Source: Clostridia bacterium
GTDB lineage: Bacteria > Bacillota > Clostridia > Oscillospirales > CAG-272
Reading direction: 5' to 3'
Assembly (NCBI GenBank): GCA_017520365.1
Contig: JAFXFQ010000039.1
Coordinates: forward strand, 1-18,705
DNA length: 18,705 bases
A program made the position numbers and the translations under genes. Positions 8,041 to 15,568 of this stretch are shown here, piece by piece (within the stretch, counting starts at the first letter, position 1; the number at the start of each line of letters is the position of its first letter). The notes below the pieces were generated by a model. It saw nothing but the letters and a program-made list of their open reading frames with translations, did no database searches and was not told the DNA's origin.

Positions 8041-8898
8041 GGAGCGTGCCGTGTTGAATGTGCCATCAATGGCATCGGAGAAAGAGCGGGCAACGCCTCT
8101 CTTGAGGAAATAGTAATGGCTCTTCGCACTCGCCGCGATTTCTGCGGATGTGACACGGGCATTATTTCCAAGGAGATACTGCGTACCAGCAAAATGGTAG
8201 CATCTCTTGCCGGCTATGACGTCGCCCTTAACAAGGCTATAGTCGGTCAGAATGCGTTTGCACACGAGTCAGGTATACATCAGCACGGTATGCTGAATCA
8301 CCGTGAGACCTACGAGATCATGGCTCCCGAGGATATCGGTGCAGACAAGAGCACCATGGTTCTGGGCAAGCTCAGCGGACGCCACGCATACAGCGAAAGG
8401 CTGCTTGCCCTTGGATATGCGTTGGGTAGTGAGGGCATCGATGCCACCTTCAACCGATTCAAGGAAATAGCAGACAAAAAGGTGGCAGTTACCGACAGCG
8501 ATATACGCGCTGTTGTCAACGAATACCTTGACGGGCTTGAGGGCAAATATTGGCTTGACACCTTCCAGATCCAATCGGGAAATCATATGAAAGCAATGGC
8601 CCTTGTCTCACTCAAAGCGGGAGATGAAATATTTACAGAATCCGCCCCCGGAGAAGGACCTATCGACGCCGCATTCAACACTATTAACAGGATCGCAGGC
8701 GCCGATGACGTTCATCTTGAATCCTACGATCTCAAGGCTGTCACCGAAGGCGCCGATGCACTCGGCGAGGTCAAGGTGAAGATCAGCTCAGAGCGAGGCG
8801 GTTTTACCGGAAGAGGCGTTTCAGCCGACGTTATCAAAGCCAGCATCAAGGCTTATATCAACGCTATCAACAAATGGACCCGAGCAAAGGGAAACTGA
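8041..8898 (+). CDS. leuA: 2-isopropylmalate synthase LeuA, C-terminal part of a frameshifted gene
   Basis: This frame restores LeuA homology with GACRVECAINGIGERAGNAS, the conserved barrel end, and continues through the linker (HESGIHQHGML, the second conserved His motif; LGKLSGRHA) to the C-terminal regulatory domain that normally binds leucine (about the last 130 residues, ending AINKWTRAKGN). The first plausible in-frame ATG is at 8116, with no good ribosome site, so independent translation into an active enzyme is unlikely; the metal-binding HxH motif is in the other part. cimA follows after 3 bases. All residues here look well kept, with no further stops, so the break is either very recent or a sequencing error. 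Confidence 0.87.
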   Translation, partial: GACRVECAINGIGERAGNASLEEIVMALRTRRDFCGCDTGIISKEILRTSKMVASLAGYDVALNKAIVGQNAFAHESGIHQHGMLNHRETYEIMAPEDIGADKSTMVLGKLSGRHAYSERLLALGYALGSEGIDATFNRFKEIADKKVAVTDSDIRAVVNEYLDGLEGKYWLDTFQIQSGNHMKAMALVSLKAGDEIFTESAPGEGPIDAAFNTINRIAGADDVHLESYDLKAVTEGADALGEVKVKISSERGGFTGRGVSADVIKASIKAYINAINKWTRAKGN

Positions 8899-8901
8899 GA
8901 T

Positions 8902-10473
8902 ATGAAGCTTGAAATATACGATTCCACCCTTCGGGAAGGGGAGCAGAGTGCTACCGTTTCCTTTTCGAGGGGAGATAAACTTAAAATAATAAAGGCTCTG
9001 GATAACCTTGGGGTATCCTACGTGGAAGCGGGAATGGTTACCTCTAAGGAAGATACTGAGTTCTTCAAAGAAATTTCCGCTCTCGACCTAAAATGCACGC
9101 GCCCCGTGGCATTCGGCGCCACCTGCCGCCCATGTGAGAGCGCAAAGGATTCTCCTTCTGTTAATCTTCTTGCCGAAACCAAATGCGACACGGTCTGCAT
9201 TTTCGGTAAAAGCTGGGACTATCAGGTATCCACCGTTCTCGGCACGACAAAAAAAGAAAATCTTCGTATGATCGCAGACACCGTCAGCTTTTTGAAAAGT
9301 GCGGGCAAAACCGTTTTTTTTGATGCGGAGCACTTCTTTGACGGATACTCTGACGATGCGATATATGCAATGGAGGTGCTCTCCACCGCCAGAGAGGCAG
9401 GCGCCGACAGGCTGATCCTGTGCGACACAAACGGTGGAATGCTGCCTGACGTTATCGGCCTTGCCACAGCGGCTGTGTGCGAGAGGTTCGGTAAGTGTAT
9501 CGGAATTCATTGCCACAACGATCTTGGTATGGCGGAGGCCTGCACAGTCAGCGCAGTGCTTTCGGGATGCGTTCAGGTACAGGGCACAGTTTCCGGCATC
9601 GGAGAGCGATGCGGTAACGCCAATATGAACACCCTTATTCCCATTCTTCAGCTGAAGCTGGGCTTTGACTGTATCGGTGAGAAGCTTTCCTCTCTTACAA
9701 GCACTGCCCGTTACATAAACGAGACTGCCAACAGAGTATTTGATGAGAGAGAACCCTTTGTGGGCGGCTATGCCTTCACCCACAAGGCAGGTATGCACAT
9801 CGACGGAGTTATGAAAAGCCCCCGCACCTTCGAGCATATCTCACCTGAGGCTGTGGGAAATCTTCGCAACATCATTATCAGCTCTCTTTCGGGAAGAAGC
9901 GCTATGGCAGACAAGATGGCGGGAATGATGCCCCATCTTGACCGCAACTCCCCGGAGGTAACAAAGGCCCTTATTGCCGTTCGTGAAAAAGAGGCTCTCG
10001 GCTACACCTATGAGGATGCAGAGGGGTCTCTCGCCCTGGTCATAAAGGATTCTCTGGGACTTCGCAAGAATTATTTCGATCTCCTCCATTTTAAGGTCAT
10101 GACCGATGAGGATGCAAAGGCGCTTGATGCACTTGATGCAATGCGCTCCTCGGCAATGATCAAAGTATCCGTAAACGGAAAAGAAAAGCTTTCCGCGGCA
10201 GAGGGCAACGGACCCGTTAACGCAATGGATAAGGCACTGAGACAGGTGCTCAGCTCCTTCTACCCCGTTATAGATAAAATGAAGCTTTGCGACTATAAGG
10301 TTCGTGTTTCCAGCGGCGGTGCTACAGCATCAACCGTGCGAGTTGTTATCGAATCCACCGACGGACTCAGCGTCTGGCGAACGGTTGGCGTTTCCCCGGA
10401 TATTATCAATGCCAGCTGGCAGGCCCTCCGCGATTCCGTTGAATATATGCTTGATAATTATGAATCCAAATGA
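8902..10473 (+). CDS. cimA: (R)-citramalate synthase CimA
   Basis: Condenses pyruvate with acetyl-CoA to citramalate, the threonine-independent entry to isoleucine via 2-oxobutyrate. It is a LeuA paralogue but is the CimA type rather than LeuA: DSTLREGEQSATVSFS at the N-terminus, a full length of 523 residues, and a catalytic barrel with H203-x-H205 (IHCHNDLGMA) and GTVSGIGERCGNANM. TFTHKAGMH-like AFTHKAGMHIDGV gives the second His motif, and the last ~130 residues form the LeuA-type regulatory domain, presumably sensing isoleucine. AAAGGG lies 10 bases ahead of ATG 8902 and the gap to leuA is 3 bases, so the two are co-transcribed. It is the last gene of the rightward string. The shared downstream isomerase genes (leuC, leuD, leuB) are not in the window. 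Confidence 0.92.
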   Translation: MKLEIYDSTLREGEQSATVSFSRGDKLKIIKALDNLGVSYVEAGMVTSKEDTEFFKEISALDLKCTRPVAFGATCRPCESAKDSPSVNLLAETKCDTVCIFGKSWDYQVSTVLGTTKKENLRMIADTVSFLKSAGKTVFFDAEHFFDGYSDDAIYAMEVLSTAREAGADRLILCDTNGGMLPDVIGLATAAVCERFGKCIGIHCHNDLGMAEACTVSAVLSGCVQVQGTVSGIGERCGNANMNTLIPILQLKLGFDCIGEKLSSLTSTARYINETANRVFDEREPFVGGYAFTHKAGMHIDGVMKSPRTFEHISPEAVGNLRNIIISSLSGRSAMADKMAGMMPHLDRNSPEVTKALIAVREKEALGYTYEDAEGSLALVIKDSLGLRKNYFDLLHFKVMTDEDAKALDALDAMRSSAMIKVSVNGKEKLSAAEGNGPVNAMDKALRQVLSSFYPVIDKMKLCDYKVRVSSGGATASTVRVVIESTDGLSVWRTVGVSPDIINASWQALRDSVEYMLDNYESK

Positions 10474-10480
10474 AAAAAGA

Positions 10481-10512
10481 AAAACCATTGCAGGCAAGCC
10501 TGCAATGGTTTT
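10481..10512. terminator. Bidirectional rho-independent terminator
   Basis: A perfect 15-bp stem, AAAACCATTGCAGGC (10481-10495) with its complement (10498-10512) and a minimal AA loop, is preceded by an A-rich run and followed by a T-run. It therefore has a U-tract on either strand. It ends the mreB-cimA string on + and the zinc-ribbon gene (stop at 10519) on -. Real loops are likely four bases, after opening the top pair. Confidence 0.92.
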
Positions 10513-10518
10513 TTGTTA

Positions 10519-12483
10519 TTAATACATTTCCTTCCAAAGTTCCTTAGTAATGCGAATGTAGTCTACGATACCAACAACGTCGTCATCAAGCTTCTTAGCC
10601 TTACCGTTGTAGTACCAAAGCTCACCGGTGTGGTGCTTTTCGCTTACGTCATAAAGGAAGAGAACGTCGCCCTTTTCATTGATTTTGTAGCCTGCAACAA
10701 CCTCTTCGTGGATCTTATTTACCTTCTTGCCGTTGTATACATTGAGAGTGCCGTAGCCATCCTCGCTGTCCCACTCGGTGAAGAAGAAGATATTGCCGTT
10801 TTCGCTATCCCATCTGATATAGCTGCCGTACTCATCAGTATGTACTTCTGATGCGATAGACTTCTTGTCAACGTAGAGCTCAGCCTCGCCCTTCTCTTCA
10901 TCGTAATCCTTAAGGTATACGATCTTTTTACCAAGGAAGAATGCACTGCGGCCAACATATACCTCCTCGTCAACCTTCTCGGGCTTCTTTGCCTTGCCGC
11001 CGGAGATAGCCATCTTGTAGAGGGTTGCTACAGGATCTTCCTTATCTATTTCGTCAAAGAAAAGAACTGTATCAGCATTTTCGTTGATAACGAAGCTGAA
11101 TGCAGACTCCTGATCTATCTGAGAGGTCTTATCCTTAACCGCAACATACATTGTGGTCTCAGGCTCGTCACTTTCCTCATCCTCGTCTTCGTCTTCATCC
11201 GCATCTTCGCTGATGCCAAGGATCTCATCTCTGAGATCGTAAGGAGAAACGTAGTTGGAGAAGTCATAATCAGCAAGGTCAATTGTATTGAGCTCCTCAA
11301 CTACCTGTGTGGAGTAAATGAATACAGCCTTATCGGAGCTGTAATCCTCATAATCTACAAACTCTGTAGTGAGGTTCTTAACTTCCTTACCGTTGTAGTA
11401 GCAGAGAGTGCTTACGTTGGTCTCGAGCTCCATTTCCTTGAGCTCATTTCTAACTTCTTCTCTTCTGGATGCTTCCCAATATGCATCGTAATCTTCGTCA
11501 TCCCAATCGGGTTCGCCATCTTCAAGAAGAGCCTTGTCGTTCTTTGCGTTGTAATCCTCAACGTAATCCCAGTATGTGGATACGTCACTCTCACCTGCTA
11601 CTGTGAAGTATGCTGTACCGTCGTCGTATACTGCGTAAACACTCTCGATATCAGAAGCGATCTTTTCTGCATCCTTACCGTTCTTGCTTACGTAAAGAGC
11701 CTCATCCTTTACGTAGTGGATGGTTGTGAACTTATCGTTGATAGCCTCTACGTAAGAGATCTCGGAGGAGATCTTTACCTTATCGTTCTTGCCGTTCTTG
11801 TAGTAAAGGTCGCCATCCTCATCTGTCCAGTAGAACTTCTTTGCATCGGTAGAGCAGTAGAATGACTCAGCATCGGAAACGATCTTTGTCTTTTCCTTGA
11901 GGTTGTGAGTGTAGTATGTGCCGTCAGAAAGGTAGATAACTGTCTTTCCGTTGGGAGTGATCATATATCCATCTACACCGGATGCGATCTTTGTGCCTGC
12001 ACCCTTCTTATCGGATGTGGACTTGTAGTAAAGGTCAAAGCCGTCGCTACTGTCAATTCCGTCGGGATAGAAGATTCTCTTGCCGTCTTCGGAAACAAGA
12101 ACCTGAACGCTGCCTGCAAGGCTGGTCTCGGAGATATCGCCGTCAGCCAGGTCTTCTGTTACCTGCCAGGACTTTGTGCCGGGGAGCTTTGCCATGTTGA
12201 GCTCTTTATCCTTGATATAGAGCGCATAAGCTGCAGGGCCGCTGAGTGCGGGGATGATAAGTGCGAACACAAGGATTATTGCGATGATCGCAACAACTCC
12301 TATACCGCCGAAAGCAAGATACTTACGGGGAATGTTCTGAATAGTGCTTTTGATCTTGGAAAAATCAAATGCAGGTGCCTTATTTGCAGCAGGTGCAGAA
12401 GCAGCGGCAGTAACGTCAGTACCGCAGTTCATGCAGAATCTTACGCCCGCAGCAACAGGCTGGTTACAATTGGGACAATTCAT
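10519..12483 (-). CDS. Zinc-ribbon membrane protein with large acidic propeller-like domain, function unknown
   Basis: I do not recognise a named family beyond its parts. From ATG 12483 (654 residues) it begins with a zinc ribbon, C3-x2-C6 and C17-x2-C20, then an Ala-rich linker, one membrane segment (about 57-80) and a ~570-residue C-terminal part, probably outside the cell. That part contains repeated short units of the form YYxxGKxxKI or LYVSKNGK alternating with DGxxYY, suggesting TolB/WD40-like beta-propeller blades. It also has a very acidic stretch (DADEDEDEDEE) near residue 430. The frame extends 8 codons further, but AAGGAGGA at 12488-12495 lies 4 bases ahead of ATG 12483 and settles the start. 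It has its own promoter (12558-12586). A sensor or scaffold role is only a guess. Confidence 0.85.
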   Translation of the reverse strand: MNCPNCNQPVAAGVRFCMNCGTDVTAAASAPAANKAPAFDFSKIKSTIQNIPRKYLAFGGIGVVAIIAIILVFALIIPALSGPAAYALYIKDKELNMAKLPGTKSWQVTEDLADGDISETSLAGSVQVLVSEDGKRIFYPDGIDSSDGFDLYYKSTSDKKGAGTKIASGVDGYMITPNGKTVIYLSDGTYYTHNLKEKTKIVSDAESFYCSTDAKKFYWTDEDGDLYYKNGKNDKVKISSEISYVEAINDKFTTIHYVKDEALYVSKNGKDAEKIASDIESVYAVYDDGTAYFTVAGESDVSTYWDYVEDYNAKNDKALLEDGEPDWDDEDYDAYWEASRREEVRNELKEMELETNVSTLCYYNGKEVKNLTTEFVDYEDYSSDKAVFIYSTQVVEELNTIDLADYDFSNYVSPYDLRDEILGISEDADEDEDEDEESDEPETTMYVAVKDKTSQIDQESAFSFVINENADTVLFFDEIDKEDPVATLYKMAISGGKAKKPEKVDEEVYVGRSAFFLGKKIVYLKDYDEEKGEAELYVDKKSIASEVHTDEYGSYIRWDSENGNIFFFTEWDSEDGYGTLNVYNGKKVNKIHEEVVAGYKINEKGDVLFLYDVSEKHHTGELWYYNGKAKKLDDDVVGIVDYIRITKELWKEMY

Positions 12484-12487
12484 ATGT

Positions 12488-12495
12488 TCCTCCTT
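12488..12495 (-). promoter_or_regulatory. Ribosome binding site that sets the zinc-ribbon protein start
   Basis: AAGGAGGA on the - strand, 4 bases before ATG 12483. It excludes the upstream in-frame ATG at 12507, which would place the site inside the gene, and makes the protein begin directly with the zinc ribbon. Confidence 0.85.
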
Positions 12496-12557
12496 ATAAT
12501 TTAGCACGCTCGGTGCTTACTTTTGATCTGATTGTCAAACACAACAATCTTTAATTG

Positions 12558-12586
12558 ATTATAACAAACAGAGCCGTTTAAATCAA
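12558..12586 (-). promoter_or_regulatory. Predicted vegetative promoter of the zinc-ribbon gene
   Basis: On the - strand, TTGATT (-35, 12581-12586), a 17-base spacer and a perfect TATAAT (-10, 12558-12563). It gives a leader of about 70 bases. A second TTGACA at about 12529-12534 lacks a -10 at the right distance. Confidence 0.75.
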
Positions 12587-12605
12587 CACATTTTTACAAA
12601 AAACA

Positions 12606-12634
12606 GTAGATTTTCTACAAAATATATGTAGATT
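12606..12634. repeat. Operator-like GTAGA inverted/direct repeats upstream of the zinc-ribbon promoter
   Basis: Three alternating half-sites sit 20-48 bases upstream of the -35 box: GTAGA (12606-12610), TCTACA (12614-12619) and TGTAGA (12627-12632). The first two form GTAGA-3-TCTAC; the last two form TCTACA-7-TGTAGA. GTAGATT recurs with a 22-base period, about two helical turns. This could be a regulator site; AT-rich chance is the alternative. The rest of the 12496-12667 gap shows no gene and no clear terminator for the upstream gene. Confidence 0.4.
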
Positions 12635-12667
12635 ACATAGCATTACACTACCGCTTGTGCTTAGGAC

Positions 12668-13564
12668 TCAGTCAATATCCTCAAAAACGTTGAGGGGCGG
12701 CTTATCCAGCTCCTCGGGATTCCTGATAAGATGCTTCATAAGCTTGAGGGCAGAGGCATAGTAAAATCCGTCGCAAATACGCTCGTCGCAGGAGAAGGAG
12801 ATATCGATATACTGCTCTTTATACTGGCTTCCGTCGGGATTGAGCTTATACTCTCTCTTTTTGGAGCCAAATGCAATAAATATGGGGCAGGTACCGAAAT
12901 CATAGAGGTGGTGGTATATGGGAGGGATACCAAGAGAGCCCATTGAGGTTATGAACATGGAGCAATGGAAGGGACTGACATTTTCCAAAAATCTCGGCAG
13001 CATTCCGAAATAATCCATTGTTCTGAGCACGGAGATGAAAAACTTGAGTATCAGGGAGGGGGTATGGCTGAGAATACCTGCGGTTTTGTCAAAATCTCCG
13101 CCGGGCTCGTCACGATAGCTTACAATGGCATCGTTAAGCTTGTTATAAACGTCATCAACGGTGGCATCAGGCTCAAAAACGATCTTTACGACCGTATCGG
13201 GCGAATCCAGGGTCATCTCTTTTTTTATAGTGAGAGACACCTCCACGCTGCGGCGGGTCCATATACGCTGGCCGCGGATAAATCGGTTGAGGGCGGGGCG
13301 CTGTGATACTATACGTATGTACGCCGCAATGATAACGTGCATTGCATTGATATTCGTAAATCCCTCTGCACGCTTCTTTTTCAAATATTTATCAAGGCTC
13401 GTTACGTTAAATCTATCAGTCATCAGGTTCATGGCTCCGATTCGGTTTACCATGATGAAGGGAGTGATTATCTGCATGGAGGTTGCGGTCCTCACCTTGC
13501 GCTTATCTTTACGCTTTTTGGCCTTCTTTTCCTTTTTCGTCATTTTAGTTTCGGGAGTGTCCAT
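12668..13564 (-). CDS. Stand-alone 2-oxoacid dehydrogenase E2 (CAT-fold) acyltransferase-like protein, catalytic His missing
   Basis: A 298-residue protein matching the catalytic domain of lipoate acyltransferases and chloramphenicol acetyltransferase, without a lipoyl or E1/E3-binding domain. N-terminal residues ~8-25 are strongly basic (KKEKKAKKRKDKRK), and the fold follows: NAMHVIIAAYIRIVSQRPALNRF-type helix, ISFSCDERICDGF near the C-terminus. The normal active-site motif is DHRxxDG; here it reads D260-E-R-I-C-D265-G, so the catalytic His is replaced by Glu261 while the structural Asp-Gly is kept. Acyl transfer by the usual mechanism is therefore doubtful. No dehydrogenase genes are nearby. 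ATG 13564 has AAAGGA 7 bases upstream. Divergent from the LytM gene, with its own promoter. Family confident, function unknown. Confidence 0.85.
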   Translation of the reverse strand: MDTPETKMTKKEKKAKKRKDKRKVRTATSMQIITPFIMVNRIGAMNLMTDRFNVTSLDKYLKKKRAEGFTNINAMHVIIAAYIRIVSQRPALNRFIRGQRIWTRRSVEVSLTIKKEMTLDSPDTVVKIVFEPDATVDDVYNKLNDAIVSYRDEPGGDFDKTAGILSHTPSLILKFFISVLRTMDYFGMLPRFLENVSPFHCSMFITSMGSLGIPPIYHHLYDFGTCPIFIAFGSKKREYKLNPDGSQYKEQYIDISFSCDERICDGFYYASALKLMKHLIRNPEELDKPPLNVFEDID

Positions 13565-13602
13565 AGGTCATTCCTTTCGCTCTTCAAAAAATATACACAG
13601 CG

Positions 13603-13631
13603 ATTTTAACACAATTTTCTCAATTTGTAAA
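13603..13631 (-). promoter_or_regulatory. Predicted vegetative promoter of the E2-like gene
   Basis: On the - strand, TTTACA (-35, 13626-13631), 17 bases, then TAAAAT (-10, 13603-13608), about 38 bases ahead of ATG 13564. The intergenic gap (13565-13762) is AT-rich and holds this promoter and the oppositely directed one at 13687-13715. Confidence 0.7.
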
Positions 13632-13686
13632 TAATAAATTTATATTTTGTCTTTTTTTGTCTGCTCCATTTTGCCGCAAAATGTAC

Positions 13687-13715
13687 TTGACCTATTGCAA
13701 AAAAGATAGTATAAT
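13687..13715 (+). promoter_or_regulatory. Predicted vegetative promoter of the LytM-domain gene
   Basis: TTGACC (-35, 13687-13692), 17 bases, then a perfect TATAAT (-10, 13710-13715), about 47 bases ahead of ATG 13763. It is the best promoter match in the window. Confidence 0.82.
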
Positions 13716-13762
13716 ATTTGTGATTAGTTATATGTATGTTAGTTCAGCGAGGAAAATGATAT

Positions 13763-15499
13763 ATGAAAACAAGTAAAATACTGGCAATCATAATTGCCAT
13801 TCTGATGCTCACCCCCACCGTGGTGGCTATTATCAACTATAACATGATGCAGGGAGGCAAGGCGGAAAGCTACAACACCGTTTCCGTCACGCTTATCTAC
13901 CCGGACGGCAGCTCCTACGTTTTTGACAAAAACGCCAAGGACACCGCTATGATGGATTATTTCATCAATACTATCTCCAACGGCTCCGAGGTCAAAAACG
14001 GCATCCCCGACAGCGTTGAGCAGAGCGAAAACTATCAGGTCGTTGTTAAGACCACCGTTAACGAATTTAATTACAAGTTCTACTACACCCAGAACGTTGA
14101 TGCCTGCTTCTTCTTTGACGGCGGAGAGGCAATGGCATACAAGATAGCCGAGGCGGATGCTGAGACCTTCCTCAACTGCAAATATGCCGCTCCTCTCTAT
14201 GAAAACGGCACACCTCCCACTCTTGTTCTTTTCGGCAAGGAGCTTGCTCCCGACGCGGCAAGCTGGAGCTTTAAGAACATTGCAGATGACTACGTGAAGT
14301 GCGACCTCTCCCCCATCATCAAGGAAGAGACCGAGGTCATCTCCCTCGAGGGCGGTCTCCCCATGACGTTCTCTCTTGAGCCTGACATTATTGAGTACAC
14401 CATCACCAACAAAAAGACCGGCGACGTGGTCCACGATCTTACGTCCCTCAACATAACAGAGAATCTTGATACCAGCATCACCGCAGTTGCAAAGTGGTAT
14501 GAAGACGAGAACAGAACGTACTACGGCGAGCAGACCTACAAGTTTGACGCTGTGTTCGGCACACCCGCCAAGTTCCACGCAAATATCACAAGAAACAACG
14601 AATACGGCGTTGGCGTTTGCGAGATCCAGGTAGGTGAGTTTATCACCGTTACAGGTCTTAACGTAAACGATCCCTCCCAGATCACCTTCCAGTCCACCCC
14701 CGATATCAATTATACTCCCAAATTCTTCAGCGATGCTGAAACAGGCAGTGCAATTGCGCTTATTCCCTTCAGCCACAATCTCCCCGCAGGTGAATATACT
14801 CTCACCTTTACCTACGGCGGCAGCACCGAAAACATAAACGTTACGGTCAAGGAGCGCGGAGCATACTTCAGCTATCACGCCTTTGACGAGATCGAGGTTG
14901 AGATCGATGCCAACATTATCGCAAGTGCAGGCACCGACGACGCCCGCCTGAAGGCGGAGGAAGCTCTCAGAGAGGTTGCAAAGCAGGAAAGCACCTCCAA
15001 GAGATACTGGTCCAACGGAGAAACGACTTATTACGGAACCGAGTGGTTCAATGACGGTTCTTCTCTCAATTACAAAACAGGCTACGGCCACACAATAAAG
15101 GTCAAAGACACTAACATCAGCTTCAGAAACTTCGGCGTTGACTATCAGGGCAAGAAGGGTGCTGACGTAGGTGCAAACTTCGCAGGTAAGGTCATTTATG
15201 CCGGCAGACTTGACTACTGTGGCTATACTGTAGTAATCGACCACGGCTATGGACTCAAGTCCTGGTACGCTCACCTTGGCAGCATCAGCTGTGCCGTTGG
15301 TGACGAGGTAGAAAAGGGACAGGCAATCGGCAAGATAGTTGCCGAGGGCGAAAGCTCCCTCAGCTTCACCTATATGGACGGTGTTCACATCGGTATGACC
15401 ATTTACGATATTCCCGTATGCTCATACGGTATCTGGTCGGACAGCGGTCGTCCCGCAGAATATTTGGGAATCACCTTCTACGAGGAAAAGGAAAACTGA
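13763..15499 (+). CDS. Membrane-anchored protein with degenerate LytM/M23 domain
   Basis: A 578-residue protein with one N-terminal membrane segment or uncleaved signal (about 5-27), a beta-rich extracellular region with Ig-like stretches (about 40-380), and a C-terminal LytM fold (about 440-570). GAGGA lies 9 bases ahead of ATG 13763. M23 landmarks are seen (VVIDHGYGLKSWYAHL, VGDEVEKGQAIGKI), but the zinc site is damaged: HxxxD is N456-F-G-V-D460, and the HLH motif is H542-I-G544. Only Asp460, the YAHL His504 and the first His of HLH remain, so two of three metal ligands are lost. By analogy with SpoIIQ, whose LytM domain is also degenerate, a binding or scaffolding role at the cell surface or engulfing membrane is plausible but unproven. 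A 549-codon open frame on the opposite strand is a shadow. Confidence 0.88.
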   Translation: MKTSKILAIIIAILMLTPTVVAIINYNMMQGGKAESYNTVSVTLIYPDGSSYVFDKNAKDTAMMDYFINTISNGSEVKNGIPDSVEQSENYQVVVKTTVNEFNYKFYYTQNVDACFFFDGGEAMAYKIAEADAETFLNCKYAAPLYENGTPPTLVLFGKELAPDAASWSFKNIADDYVKCDLSPIIKEETEVISLEGGLPMTFSLEPDIIEYTITNKKTGDVVHDLTSLNITENLDTSITAVAKWYEDENRTYYGEQTYKFDAVFGTPAKFHANITRNNEYGVGVCEIQVGEFITVTGLNVNDPSQITFQSTPDINYTPKFFSDAETGSAIALIPFSHNLPAGEYTLTFTYGGSTENINVTVKERGAYFSYHAFDEIEVEIDANIIASAGTDDARLKAEEALREVAKQESTSKRYWSNGETTYYGTEWFNDGSSLNYKTGYGHTIKVKDTNISFRNFGVDYQGKKGADVGANFAGKVIYAGRLDYCGYTVVIDHGYGLKSWYAHLGSISCAVGDEVEKGQAIGKIVAEGESSLSFTYMDGVHIGMTIYDIPVCSYGIWSDSGRPAEYLGITFYEEKEN

Positions 15500-15502
15500 C
15501 AA

Positions 15503-15535
15503 AAAGGGCTGCTGCATCGAATGCAACAGCCCTTT
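15503..15535 (+). terminator. Hairpin terminator after the LytM-domain gene
   Basis: AAAGGGCTGCTGCAT (15503-15517), loop CGA, and the complementary arm (15521-15535) form a 15-bp stem with one C-A mismatch. The T-run is short (TTTAATA), so termination may be incomplete and part of the transcript may reach the next gene, which has no obvious promoter of its own. Confidence 0.7.
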
Positions 15536-15568
15536 AATAAAATATTATAAAAGAAAGAATGCAAATAT

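Noticed and set aside
9088..9837. A 249-codon - strand frame inside cimA
   Set aside because: Lies wholly opposite conserved CimA motifs, with no ribosome site and no family resemblance.
8902..10473. cimA as a second leuA or a homocitrate synthase
   Set aside because: The DSTLREGEQSATVSFS start, 523-residue length and divergence from the neighbouring LeuA fit CimA.
11905..12504. A 199-codon + strand frame opposite the zinc-ribbon gene
   Set aside because: Cys-rich shadow of the real gene; the - strand has the ribosome site, promoter and a recognisable zinc ribbon and membrane segment.
13739..15388. A 549-codon open frame on the - strand opposite the LytM gene
   Set aside because: The + strand frame has a perfect promoter, ribosome site, membrane anchor and LytM fold; the antisense product matches no family I know and is an effect of biased codon use on the sense strand.
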